The notes beneath the pieces were generated by a model, which worked only from the letters and a program-made list of their open reading frames with translations, was not told where the DNA came from and did no database searches. Both the position numbers and the translations under genes were made by a program. DNA of 56,732 nt from Pseudomonadota bacterium (GTDB lineage: Bacteria; Myxococcota_A; UBA9160; PR03), in contig QEVM01000016.1 in NCBI GenBank assembly GCA_003576805.1, positions 1-56,732 of the forward strand. Direction: 5' to 3'. Shown in pieces: positions 35,322-45,282 of the stretch. Position 1 is the first letter of the stretch, and every line of letters begins with the position of its first letter.

Positions 35322-36483
35322 TCGGCCGGCGCTTCCCGCCGGCCTCCTTGCGGGCCATCCGCTCGTAGTAGGCCTCGAGCTGGCCGGTGGCGCGCTCGAT
35401 CGAGTAGTCCGTTTCGATCAGCTCGCGCGCGGCGGCGCCCCAGGCCCGCGACTCGGCGGGATTCTCGAGCAGGCGCAGGATCGCCGCCGTGAGCGCCGTC
35501 ACATCCTTCGGCGGCACCAGCAGGCCGGTCTGCTCGTGGCGCACGACCTCGGGCGTGCCGTCCACGTCCGTGCCGACCACCGCGAGCCCCGCCGCCATGC
35601 CCTCGTACACCGCGAGCGGAATGCCCTCGGCGAGCGTCGGGTGCACCTGGAACTCGCTGATGCGCAGCAGCGCGGGGACGTCTTTGCGCTTGCCGGTGAA
35701 GGTCACGTTCGCGGCGATGCCGAGGTCGCGCGCCTCCTGCTCGAGCGCGGGTCGCAGCGGGCCCTCGCCGATCACGAGCAGCTTCGCCCGCGGGTGCGCG
35801 CGCACCACCGGCACCATCGCCTTCAGCAGGTAGGTGTGCGCCTTCTCGGGATAGATGCGCGCGACGATCGGGAGCAGGCGGTCGTCCGGCGCGGCGCCGA
35901 TCGACGCGCGCACGGCGGCCTCGTCCACCGGCGCGTCGAACTTGCGCACGTCGATGCCGCTCAGCACGGTCGTCACCGACTCGGGCCGGAACCCGTAGAG
36001 GCGGATCGTGTCGCGGCGCGTCGCCTCGCTGATCGCGTTGAGGCCGTCGAAGCGGCGCAGCACCAGCCGGTTCAGCGCCTCGATGCGCTTCACCTTGCCG
36101 ATCGAGTTCTCGCCGAACCAGACGTAGATCGTGTTCATGATCGGGACGCCGGTCATGCGCGCCGCGATCCAGCCGAGCACGTCGGAGCGGAAGTCGTGCG
36201 AGTGGATCACGTCGATGCGCTCGCGGCGGACGATGCGCGCGATCTCGCGCACCGCCGCGACGACGTTCTTGCGCTCGCCGTACGGCACGGAGAAGGTGCG
36301 CACGCCGCGCTCCTGCATGCCGCGCACGAGGTCGGCGTCGGGCGCGCCCGGGTTCTCGAAGCTCGCCAGCGAGACGTCGAAGCGGCTGCGGTCGATCTGT
36401 GCGTACCAGCCGAGCAGCGTCGTGTCGGGGCCGCCGAACATGATCACGTTGCGCAGGCTGAGGACGCGGATCGGCTCTCCCAT
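35305..36483 (-). CDS. Family 4 glycosyltransferase
   Basis: A 392-residue GT-B enzyme. It starts MGEPIRVLSLRNVIMFGGPD, has IDVIHSHDFRSDVLG in the first domain and ARIYPEKAHTYLLKA plus GEGPLRPALEQEA in the second. HPTLAEGIPLAVYEGMAAG is the donor motif with Glu-x7-Glu spacing. GAGAGGGGAGA precedes the ATG. It is in the minus-strand operon, 11 bp after the flippase gene. The sugar it transfers is unknown. The last residues are encoded inside a dispersed 29-bp repeat. Confidence 0.88.
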   Translation of the reverse strand: MGEPIRVLSLRNVIMFGGPDTTLLGWYAQIDRSRFDVSLASFENPGAPDADLVRGMQERGVRTFSVPYGERKNVVAAVREIARIVRRERIDVIHSHDFRSDVLGWIAARMTGVPIMNTIYVWFGENSIGKVKRIEALNRLVLRRFDGLNAISEATRRDTIRLYGFRPESVTTVLSGIDVRKFDAPVDEAAVRASIGAAPDDRLLPIVARIYPEKAHTYLLKAMVPVVRAHPRAKLLVIGEGPLRPALEQEARDLGIAANVTFTGKRKDVPALLRISEFQVHPTLAEGIPLAVYEGMAAGLAVVGTDVDGTPEVVRHEQTGLLVPPKDVTALTAAILRLLENPAESRAWGAAARELIETDYSIERATGQLEAYYERMARKEAGGKRRPTRSEP

Positions 36484-36494
36484 GGTCTCCCCTC

Positions 36495-37844
36495 TCAGCG
36501 CCCGGCCGGCGCGGGCGGCGCGGCGGGCTCGCGCGCGAGCGCGCGCAGCTCGAGGACGACCAGGCCCAGCACCAGCAGGCAGTTCACGACGCGCGCGGCG
36601 ACCGTGGCCCAGGCGGCGCCGATCGTTCCGTACGCGGGGATCCAGACGAGGCAGCCGGCGGCGCAGGCGACGACCAGCACGAGGTCGACCGCCGTCAGCA
36701 TCGCCACGCGGTTGCGCGCGTACAGGATCAGGTACAGCGGATGCACCAGCACCGTGACGAGCGGGCCGAGGAAGAGCACGCGGAAGATCTCGGCGGAGGC
36801 GGCGTAGCCGGGGAAGAGCAGCCGGATCGACGGCTCCGCCAGGAAGAAGAGCGGCAGCAGCGCGACCGCGATCGCCGCGCACAGCGCGAAGATGCGGCGC
36901 GTCTCGGCCACGTACTCGGCGCGCGTCGTGAGGCGCGCGACGCGCGGCAGCATGGCCAGGATCACCGCGTAGGTGCACAGGTCGATCGGGAAGCTGAAGT
37001 TCCATGCGACCGCGTAGAAGGCCGCGTCCTCCGGCGTCAGCAGGCGCCCGATCATCAGCAGGTCGACGCGCGAGTAGAGCGCGAACAGCAGGTGCGAGGC
37101 GACGATCCAGCGGCCGAAGCGCAGCACGTCGCGGCCGGCGCCCGCGAGCGCGCCGGGCGGCGCGGCGTCCTGCGCGCGCGGCAGGAACGGCAGCCCGACG
37201 CCGTAGGCCACGAAGAACACGCCGACCGAGACCGCGAGGACGGCGTCGAGGGTGAGCGCGCCGGCCAGCCACAGGCCGCCGAGCGCGGCGAGCTTGAGCG
37301 CGTTGTTCACGCTGCGGAAGAGCGCGTAGTGGCGGAAGTGCTCGTCGGCCTGGAAGCGCGCGAGCACCCAGCCGTGGAGCGCGCCGCCGAGCACGCCGAC
37401 GGCCGCCCAGCGCAGCGGGCCGGCGAGCTCCGGATCGCCGAACGCGCCGCGCGCGACGGGCCCGGCGCAGAGCCACGCGAGCGCCATCACCGCCGCCGAC
37501 ACCGCGAGCTTCACGTAGAGGCCCGCGCGGAAGATGCGCTGCGCGCGCGCGGGGTCGGTCGCGGCGTGCTGCGCGGCGAGCCGCACCATCGCGAGGTCGA
37601 GCCCGCTGCCGGCCAGCTCCTGCAGCACCAGCATCACGGCCATCGCGATCGCGAGCGTCCCGTACGCGGCGGGGCCGAGGCCGTTCGCGACGACGACGTT
37701 GCAGGCGAAGCCGAGCGCGATGTAGACGCCGTTGCCCGCCATCACCTGCAGCCACGCGAGCGCGCCGGAACGGCGCAGCGCCGCGACGGCGCGCCGCGAG
37801 CCCGTTTCGGTCGCCTCGAACGTGGCTTGCTGGGTGCTGGGCAT
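36495..37844 (-). CDS. Polysaccharide flippase (Wzx/MATE-like)
   Basis: A 449-residue membrane protein with about 12-14 hydrophobic segments. The opening GNGVYIALGFACNVVVANGLGPAAYG is the typical first repeat of polysaccharide flippases, and TRAEYVAETRRIFALCAA lies before the second half. It moves lipid-linked repeat units across the inner membrane. The ATG is 9 bp after the CpsD-like gene. Members of this family have low similarity, so the call rests on topology, position and the N-terminal segment. Confidence 0.86.
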   Translation of the reverse strand: MPSTQQATFEATETGSRRAVAALRRSGALAWLQVMAGNGVYIALGFACNVVVANGLGPAAYGTLAIAMAVMLVLQELAGSGLDLAMVRLAAQHAATDPARAQRIFRAGLYVKLAVSAAVMALAWLCAGPVARGAFGDPELAGPLRWAAVGVLGGALHGWVLARFQADEHFRHYALFRSVNNALKLAALGGLWLAGALTLDAVLAVSVGVFFVAYGVGLPFLPRAQDAAPPGALAGAGRDVLRFGRWIVASHLLFALYSRVDLLMIGRLLTPEDAAFYAVAWNFSFPIDLCTYAVILAMLPRVARLTTRAEYVAETRRIFALCAAIAVALLPLFFLAEPSIRLLFPGYAASAEIFRVLFLGPLVTVLVHPLYLILYARNRVAMLTAVDLVLVVACAAGCLVWIPAYGTIGAAWATVAARVVNCLLVLGLVVLELRALAREPAAPPAPAGR

Positions 37845-37853
37845 CGCGCGGCG

Positions 37854-38483
37854 TCAGGACCGCCGGTTGAGCGCGATGCCGAGGAAGCGCTGGGCGTTCG
37901 TGCGGAGCTGCTCGACGGTGCGCGCGACCGCGTCGCGCGGCGTGGCGCCCGCTTCGGTGACCAGGATCGCGCCGTCGCTGTGGCGCGCGAGCAGCAGCGT
38001 GAAGGGCGAGTCGCTCGGCGGCGCCGCGTCGATCAGCACGTAGCTGAAGCTCGCGCGCAGCAGCCCGATCGCCTTCTCGACCTGCACGTCCATGATCGAG
38101 CCGACGTGCGCGGCGTCGCCGCGGCCCGACGCGAGCACCGCGATCGCCGGCTCGTCCTTGGCCGGCCGGATCGCCTCGTCGAGGTCGCAGCGCGCGAGCA
38201 GGAACGACACCAGGCTGCCGCCGGCCGGCGCGGCCAGGAGGCGCTCGGACGCGGGCGCGTCGAAGTTGGCGTCGACGTAGAGCACGCGGTTCGCGGCGTC
38301 CTGCGCCAGCGCGCACGCGATCGTCCACGCGACGGTGGTGACGCCCTCGCCGGCGACCGAGCCGGTGAGCGTCAGCACGCGGCGGTTCACCGAGCTCGGC
38401 AGCGCGACGTTGACGGTCTCGACGATGCGCTGCGCCTGGGCCTGCGCGTGACGCCGCGGATCGATCGCTGCGACGGCGCTCAT
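37854..38483 (-). CDS. CpsD/CapB-like P-loop protein with non-canonical Walker A
   Basis: A 209-residue ATPase-like protein of the polysaccharide tyrosine-autokinase family. The P-loop reads GSVAGEGVTT: the invariant lysine is valine (Val48). Walker A' (LYVDANF, Asp71) and Walker B (YVLIDAAPP) are intact. There is no C-terminal tyrosine cluster; it ends QRFLGIALNRRS. It therefore probably does not autophosphorylate in the usual way and may act as a structural partner of the Wzz protein. Its ATG overlaps the wzz stop (ATGA). It is the second gene of the minus-strand operon. Confidence 0.8.
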   Translation of the reverse strand: MSAVAAIDPRRHAQAQAQRIVETVNVALPSSVNRRVLTLTGSVAGEGVTTVAWTIACALAQDAANRVLYVDANFDAPASERLLAAPAGGSLVSFLLARCDLDEAIRPAKDEPAIAVLASGRGDAAHVGSIMDVQVEKAIGLLRASFSYVLIDAAPPSDSPFTLLLARHSDGAILVTEAGATPRDAVARTVEQLRTNAQRFLGIALNRRS

Positions 38484-40093
38484 GCGGCCCCCCTTCCTCG
38501 TGCGTTCGCGCCGGCGCCGGTGGGCAAGGGCTCGAAGCTCGCGATCACCGGAACGCCGAGCAGCTTGCGCACCTGCGCTTCGGACGAGAGCGTGTTGTCG
38601 TTGAACTCCGCGAAGAAGGGCGCCGCGAGCGCGAGCAGCAGGGCCGCGGCCAGCGCGATCGCCGAGTAGAGCAGCCGGCGCGGGCGCAGCGCGCGCAGCG
38701 GCAGCGGGGCCGCGTCCACGATGTGGACCTCGACCATCTGGGCGCCCGCCATGCCCTCGGTGACGCGCGCCTGCTCCTGGTTGCGGATGTAGAGCAGGTA
38801 GGCCTCTTCCTGCGCCTTCGTGGTGCGCTCGAGCTCGCCGATGCGCAGCGCCATCTCGCCGAGGCGCGCGAGGTCGCGGCGGTAGCTGTCCGCCATCTCG
38901 GCGAGCGCCTGCACCTGCGCCGACACGGCGGCGAGATCGGAGCGCGCCTGCGCCAGCGCCGAGCGCGCCTCCATGCGGATCGGGTTCATCTCGACGGTCT
39001 GCGCGCCGCCCGCGGTCGCGCCCGAGCCCGCCAGCAGCGACTCGGCGCTCTGGATCTGCGAGTCGATCCGCCGCATCGTGTCGCTGTCGGGCCGGAACGA
39101 CTCCGCGAGCTGCGTGCGCTGCACGCGCAGCCGCACCAGCCGCTCCTTGAGCGCGTCCACCTCGGGATTGCGGTCGACGTTCGAGCGCGTCACGACCCGC
39201 TCGGGCTCGCGCGCGAGCTGCTTCTCGAGCTCCGCGATGCGCGCCTCGAGGCTCGCCTGCTCGGCCCGCGCGCCGCGCTGCTTGTTCTCGGTCTCGGCGA
39301 GGAACGAGAGCAGCAGCTTGCGCTGCTCGTCGGTGGAGTAGGTGGAGCTCTCGGCGCGGAGCCGCTCGAGCTCCTTCTCCGCGACGGCCAGGTCCGCGGA
39401 CATCTTCGCCGCCTGCTCCGTGAAGAACGTGCGGGCGCGCGCCATCTGCAGGCTCGCGTTGTGCGCGACGAAGCGCTGCGCGATCTCGTTGATCAGGTCG
39501 CGCGCCAGCACCGGATCGCTCGAGCGGAAGCCGACCTCGAGGATCGCGGAGTCGGGCACCGGCTCGATCCGGATGCGCTCCACCGCGTCGTCGATCAGCG
39601 CCGTGCGGTCGAAGAGCGCCTTCTCCTCGGGCGTCGGGCGCCGCGCCAGGTGCAGCAGGTACTTGGTCTCGTCGTAGAGCCAGACGATGCCGTTCTTCAC
39701 GCCCTTGTAGATGGCGCGCACGTAGCGGCGGAAGTCGTGGATCTTGTCGAACGCCTTGGCGTCCACGCCGAGCGCGTCGACCGAGGCCTCCACGATCTGC
39801 CGGCTCTTCAGGATCTGGCCGTAGGAGTTGACCTCTTCCGCGCGGTCGAGGGTGCGGTGCACCGACGCCGCCTCGGGCGGCGTGGACTTGAGCGCGTAGT
39901 CCGGCGCGCTGTCCTTGCGGCTCACCAGGATGCGCGCCGTCGCCTGATAGAGAGGCGGCATCAGGAACGTGACCAGCAGACCGGGGATCAGCACCGCGAG
40001 GAAGGTCACGCCGATCAGGCGGCGCCAGCGCATCAGCACGGCCCAGAGGTCGTGGATGGTGTAGTCGCTCTGGTCGTCGCGATCGGCGGACAT
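38480..40093 (-). CDS. Wzz/GumC-type chain-length determinant
   Basis: A 537-residue inner-membrane protein. The Wzz domain begins near residue 7 (DYTIHDLWAVLMRWRR, first membrane helix ending LLVTFLMPPLY). A long coiled coil spans roughly 200-430. The second helix is LLYSAIALAAALLLALAAPFF near the C-terminus. Unlike Wzc it carries no kinase; the neighbour supplies the P-loop protein. The second of two in-frame ATGs is chosen because GGAAGG lies 7 nt before it. It is the first gene of the operon running to the radical SAM gene. Confidence 0.88.
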   Translation of the reverse strand: MSADRDDQSDYTIHDLWAVLMRWRRLIGVTFLAVLIPGLLVTFLMPPLYQATARILVSRKDSAPDYALKSTPPEAASVHRTLDRAEEVNSYGQILKSRQIVEASVDALGVDAKAFDKIHDFRRYVRAIYKGVKNGIVWLYDETKYLLHLARRPTPEEKALFDRTALIDDAVERIRIEPVPDSAILEVGFRSSDPVLARDLINEIAQRFVAHNASLQMARARTFFTEQAAKMSADLAVAEKELERLRAESSTYSTDEQRKLLLSFLAETENKQRGARAEQASLEARIAELEKQLAREPERVVTRSNVDRNPEVDALKERLVRLRVQRTQLAESFRPDSDTMRRIDSQIQSAESLLAGSGATAGGAQTVEMNPIRMEARSALAQARSDLAAVSAQVQALAEMADSYRRDLARLGEMALRIGELERTTKAQEEAYLLYIRNQEQARVTEGMAGAQMVEVHIVDAAPLPLRALRPRRLLYSAIALAAALLLALAAPFFAEFNDNTLSSEAQVRKLLGVPVIASFEPLPTGAGANARGRGAA

Positions 40094-40286
40094 CGGCATT
40101 CCTTCCGGCACATCGAGGCGCCGGGGCTCGCCAGTGAGTGTTTTGCGGCCGGCGGAAGGTGTCACCCGTGCCGGGGGCGCGCAGCGAGTGCGCGGGCGAT
40201 GGGCAGGTCCCGGTCCGATCCCCCGAGGCCCCGGACGCTCTTCGCGACGGGCGCCGCCCCTTCCGCACCTTGTTAGTGCAATTCGT

Positions 40287-40304
40287 GCGGGAGGGAAATC
40301 CCGC
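40287..40304. other. Short hairpin in the wzz/ABC-F intergenic region
   Basis: GCGGGA-(6)-TCCCGC is a perfect 6-bp stem in the 282-bp divergent region 40094-40375, otherwise free of genes. An A/T-richer patch, ttgttagtgcaattcg, lies just before it. It may belong to a promoter or operator, but no -35/-10 pair is convincing. Confidence 0.25.
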
Positions 40305-40375
40305 CCTCGCAGCTCCACGGCGTCGTCACGCGCGCCGGGCGACCCCGCGGATCGGCTCCGCTACAACCGTCGCCC

Positions 40376-42259
<1,884 letters not shown>

Positions 42260-42276
42260 CCGCGAGCTCCGAGCCT

Positions 42277-42331
42277 CGACCGCAGCCAAAGCGCGCGTTT
42301 CCCGCGTAGCGAGCCAACGGCGAGCGGCGAG
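42277..42331 (+). repeat. 55-bp intergenic direct repeat, copy 1
   Basis: The unit begins cgaccgcagccaaagcg and ends caacggcgagcggcgag. It is repeated with one mismatch at 42372-42426, and a looser match extends about 16 bp upstream in both copies, giving a period of 95 bp. It lies just after the ABC-F stop. Bases 42303-42325 contain an inverted copy of the dispersed GCTCGCC/GGCTCGCT motif. Confidence 0.85.
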
Positions 42332-42371
42332 CCCCATGAGGCTCGCGGTCGTACACGCGAGCTCAATGCCC

Positions 42372-42426
42372 CGACCGCAGCCAAAGCGCCCGTTTCCCGC
42401 GTAGCGAGCCAACGGCGAGCGGCGAG
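42372..42426 (+). repeat. 55-bp intergenic direct repeat, copy 2
   Basis: Second copy of the unit at 42277-42331 (gcgccc replaces gcgcgc). It ends 2 bases before the stop codon of the spermidine synthase-like gene on the opposite strand. The motif copy is at 42398-42420. Confidence 0.85.
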
Positions 42427-42427
42427 A

Positions 42428-43138
42428 TCATCGAGCTTTCGCGAAGAACAGCCAGTTCACCTCGTCGCCGCCGACGACCGTGTTCTCGAACGGCACCGGG
42501 ACGACGTGCACCTCGGCGAACACGCGGCGCAGCGCGTCGGCGAACGCGGAGCTCTCCGCGTACGACCACACGCCCAGCACGCCGCCCGGCGCGAGGTGGC
42601 GGCGCGCGGCGACGAGGCCGGCCTCGGCGTAGAAGGACGCGTGGCCCGCGCCGAGGCGCTCGTCGGGCGAGTGGTCGACGTCGATCAGCACGAGGTCGCG
42701 GAGCTCGTCCGGGGATGCGGGCGGCGCGGCGAGCCGCGCGTAGACGTCGCCCTGCACGACCCGCAGCCGCGCGTCGCCGCGCAGCGCGTCCGAGAGCGGC
42801 AGCATCCCGCGCTCGAGCCAGCCGATCACCGGCGCGAGCAGCTCGACCACCTCGAGCCGCGCGACGCGCGGCGACGCGAGCACCGCCTGCGCCGTGTAGC
42901 CGAGCCCGAGCCCGCCGACGAGGACGCCGAGCGCGTCGCCTCCGTGCAGCGCGAGCGCGTGCTCGGCGAGCGCGCGCTCGGAGTCCGTGTTGACGCTGCT
43001 CATCAGGAACTGGTGGTCGATCGTGAGCTCGGTCGCGAACGCGCCCGGCGCGCCCGCCGCGGCGCGGCGGCGCAGGCAGACGAGGCCGAGCGGCGTCTCC
43101 TCGCAGGCGACGACGTCGATCTCGCCGTCGTCGCTCAC
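42428..43138 (-). CDS. Spermidine synthase-like methyltransferase-fold protein
   Basis: A 236-residue protein with a class I SAM-dependent fold: VLVGGLGLGYTAQAVLA binds the nucleoside, and DLVLIDVDHSPDE is the acidic motif 4. The opening GEIDVVACEETPLGLVCL and LTIDHQFLMSS are as in polyamine aminopropyltransferase-like proteins. The Asp pair that binds putrescine in true spermidine synthases is not clear, so the substrate is open. GTG start overlapping the stop of the SET-domain gene (GTGA) shows coupling. A pair of two SAM-using enzymes is unusual. Confidence 0.75.
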   Translation of the reverse strand: MSDDGEIDVVACEETPLGLVCLRRRAAAGAPGAFATELTIDHQFLMSSVNTDSERALAEHALALHGGDALGVLVGGLGLGYTAQAVLASPRVARLEVVELLAPVIGWLERGMLPLSDALRGDARLRVVQGDVYARLAAPPASPDELRDLVLIDVDHSPDERLGAGHASFYAEAGLVAARRHLAPGGVLGVWSYAESSAFADALRRVFAEVHVVPVPFENTVVGGDEVNWLFFAKAR

Positions 43139-43704
43139 CCGCCCGCGGCCTCGAGCTGCCGGCGCAGGCTGCGCGCGTGGCGCTTCGAGACGATGTACCG
43201 GCGGCAGTCGTCCGCGCCGCAGTGGCACGGCATGGGCGACTCGCTCGGCTCCCAGGCGTAGTCGATGAACAGCTCCTCGCCCGGCTGGATCGTGCGCAGC
43301 GCCACGACGTAGACCGCGACGGCCGGCGTGCCCGGCCCGTCGTCGATCAGCAGGCGCGCGTTCGGCTCGCAGCTGTGATTCAAGAACCGGAACGGCGGCG
43401 CCGGGTCCATCGTGTAGCCGTCGCCGACGTCGATCAGGTAGTCGCCCCAGGCGTCCGGGTCGTCCGTGAACGAGCCGGTGACGAGGCCGATCGTGCTGCG
43501 GCGCCGCAGCGTGCGGCGCGCGAAGACGCCCTGCCCGAGCCTGCACGCGCGGACCTCGACGTTCGGATCTTCCAGCTTCGACGGCGTCGCCGACGGCCCT
43601 CCGCTCGCATCCACTCCCCCCCGCTTCGCCAAGCTGCGCGCTCTCCTCTGGATGGTTCGTGCGCGTGCCGCGATCGCCGCACGCGAGAACCGCAGCGTAA
43701 GCAA
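43135..43704 (-). CDS. SET-domain protein methyltransferase
   Basis: A protein of up to 189 residues. The SET core starts at VEVRACRLGQGVFARRTL and has the knot motif NHSCEPNA, followed by FIDYAWE. A post-SET zinc motif CHCGADDC follows. This fold methylates lysines in proteins. The first 45 residues are Arg/Ala-rich and probably not coding; a GTG at 43614 or another internal start is likely, so the 5' end is uncertain. It precedes the spermidine synthase-like gene with a GTGA overlap. The bacterial target is unknown. Confidence 0.8.
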   Translation of the reverse strand: MLTLRFSRAAIAARARTIQRRARSLAKRGGVDASGGPSATPSKLEDPNVEVRACRLGQGVFARRTLRRRSTIGLVTGSFTDDPDAWGDYLIDVGDGYTMDPAPPFRFLNHSCEPNARLLIDDGPGTPAVAVYVVALRTIQPGEELFIDYAWEPSESPMPCHCGADDCRRYIVSKRHARSLRRQLEAAGG

Positions 43705-43852
43705 ACGACGCGCAATCGGCTCGCACGAGTGCGCGAAAAATCCGCGCGCGCGCGCCGCACCTGCCGGGCGCAGCGCGCGCGCAGGTCGTCACCCGCGCCC
43801 GGGAACGGACACATAAGGGACGAGCTTCGACGACTTCCCGCTGGAGATCACC

Positions 43853-44503
43853 ATGCTGCGTTCCCGTTGGCTCGCGCTCGCGCTCTTCGTCTCGCTCGCG
43901 TTCGGCGCCGCCCGCGCCGACGCGCTCTCGCTCTCGCTGCTGCGCGAGGAAGCGGGCCAGGGCGACTGGGTCCACGTGTTGCTCGACGACTCCGAGCACT
44001 TCGTCCGCACGCACGAGTTCGACGCGATCCTCGAAGGCATCGCGGGCATCTCGTACTGCATCGACCTCCAGAAGGAGGTCCGCCTCGGCGATCCGGTGGC
44101 CTACACCGAAGTGGATCTCGGCGCGCTGCTCGGCGGCGCCGCCGCGGCGTGGCTGCTCGAGCACCACCGCGTCGACCGCGACGCGCCCGATGCGCACGCG
44201 CTCGTCACCGCGCTCCAGCTCTCGCTCTGGGAGGTCGTCTACGACGAGGAGTGGGACTTCGGCGCCGGCCGCTTCCAGGTGCTCGGCAGCAAGGGCGGCG
44301 GGCTCGAGCGGGCGCTCGCGCTGCTCGGGTCGGTTCCGCCCGAGATCGGGCTCGGCGACGCCGGCGTCGTGGCGCTGCGCTCGCCGAACTACCAGGACCA
44401 GATCTTCATTCCGAACGTGCCCGAGCCCGGCACGGCGATCTTGATCGGGCTCGGCGTGGCGGCGCTGGCCGCGCGCAGATCGACTCACGAGTCGGCCTCC
44501 TAG
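43853..44503 (+). CDS. Secreted PEP-CTERM protein
   Basis: A 216-residue exported protein. The signal peptide is MLRSRWLALALFVSLAFGAARA. A C-terminal exosortase signal starts at residue 189: VPEPGTAILIGLGVAALAAR followed by an Arg-rich end. The central region is mixed alpha/beta with no recognised enzyme motif. Such proteins are cut by an exosortase (XrtA/EpsH) and linked to or exported with exopolysaccharide, which fits the neighbouring polysaccharide locus. No exosortase gene lies in the window. A strong terminator follows. Confidence 0.87.
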   Translation: MLRSRWLALALFVSLAFGAARADALSLSLLREEAGQGDWVHVLLDDSEHFVRTHEFDAILEGIAGISYCIDLQKEVRLGDPVAYTEVDLGALLGGAAAAWLLEHHRVDRDAPDAHALVTALQLSLWEVVYDEEWDFGAGRFQVLGSKGGGLERALALLGSVPPEIGLGDAGVVALRSPNYQDQIFIPNVPEPGTAILIGLGVAALAARRSTHESAS

Positions 44504-44533
44504 CCGCTCGCCGCGGACACGGACGGTTCGTGC

Positions 44534-44583
44534 GGGACCCCGGAGTGCTCCTCCCCCCCTCCATCGGGGCGCTCCGGGGTTCC
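44534..44583 (+). terminator. Intrinsic terminator after the PEP-CTERM gene
   Basis: A 15-bp stem (44534-44548 with 44569-44583, including G-U pairs) starts 30 nt after the stop codon, with core CCCCGGAG/CTCCGGGG. A loop of about 20 nt contains C-runs. The tract after it is tccccttctt, T-poor but pyrimidine-rich. Confidence 0.75.
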
Positions 44584-44762
44584 CCTTCTTCCGCTGGCCG
44601 CTTCTACCAATCACCAAGCGGGGCCGTGCGCCGCGCGCGCTGGGCGCACGGCGCGCTGCCGGCGCAGGCGCGCGGCTTGCAAGGTGAGCCACGCAGAACC
44701 CGGTCGTGGGCCCGGGCGGCGCGCCGCCGTCCGGCGTCGCCACGGACCACGCTGGAGGTCTC

Positions 44763-45026
44763 ATGGAATTCCTCGGGATGATCCTCGTCGGACTCGTGGC
44801 GGGCGCGCTCGCCAAGTTCCTCATGCCGGGGCGCGACCCGGGCGGCATCTTCATCACGATCGCGCTCGGCATCGCCGGCGCGCTGCTCGCGGGGTTCCTC
44901 GGGCGCGCGGTCGGCTGGTACGGCCCCGACGACACGGGCCCGGGCCTGATCGCGGCGATCATCGGCGCGATGCTGCTGCTGCTGCTCTATCGAATGGTCC
45001 GCGGGCGCACCACGCGCACGACCTGA
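44763..45026 (+). CDS. GlsB/YeaQ/YmgE family small membrane protein
   Basis: An 87-residue, three-helix membrane protein (MEFLGMILVGLVAGALAKFL, then GGIFITIALGIAGALLAGFLG and GLIAAIIGAMLLLLLY). PGRDPGGI is the conserved loop of this stress-related family. GGAGG at 44754-44758 precedes the ATG well. No neighbouring gene gives a function; expression under stress is the usual observation for the family. Confidence 0.88.
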   Translation: MEFLGMILVGLVAGALAKFLMPGRDPGGIFITIALGIAGALLAGFLGRAVGWYGPDDTGPGLIAAIIGAMLLLLLYRMVRGRTTRTT

Positions 45027-45045
45027 GCTCGCGCGCCGGGTGACG

Positions 45046-45067
45046 CGCTTCACAGCACGGTGAAGCG
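45046..45067 (+). terminator. Hairpin after the GlsB-type gene
   Basis: CGCTTCAC-AGCACG-GTGAAGCG: a perfect 8-bp stem with a 6-nt loop, 20 nt after the stop of the GlsB-type gene. No T-tract follows. It may be a rho-aided terminator or a transcript-stabilising hairpin. Confidence 0.4.
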
Positions 45068-45102
45068 GCTCACAGCGCGAACGCCCGACGGGTTCGATGA
45101 TG

Positions 45103-45140
45103 CCTCCAAGGACGCGGCCGCTGCGCCGCGTCTCTGGAGG
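45103..45140 (+). promoter_or_regulatory. Long hairpin enclosing a ribosome-binding site
   Basis: Arms 45103-45117 and 45126-45140 pair over 15 bases with one mismatch and one G-U; the loop is 8 nt. The right arm ends in TGGAGG, a strong ribosome-binding sequence 8 nt before an ATG at 45149. The hairpin would hide that site. The following frame (45149-45400) is of doubtful coding value, so the element may be an orphan or act on something shorter. Confidence 0.45.
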
Positions 45141-45282
45141 AATCGAAGATGTCGAAACGTCGCGGCCACCAGCGGCTCGCCCACGCCCGAGCCGAGGCCC
45201 GAGCCTGCCGCGATCTATCCGACCGTCGCGCCCGCGGATCTGAATCCGTGCGCGAGCGGCGCGTGCTGGTAGCGGTCGGACT

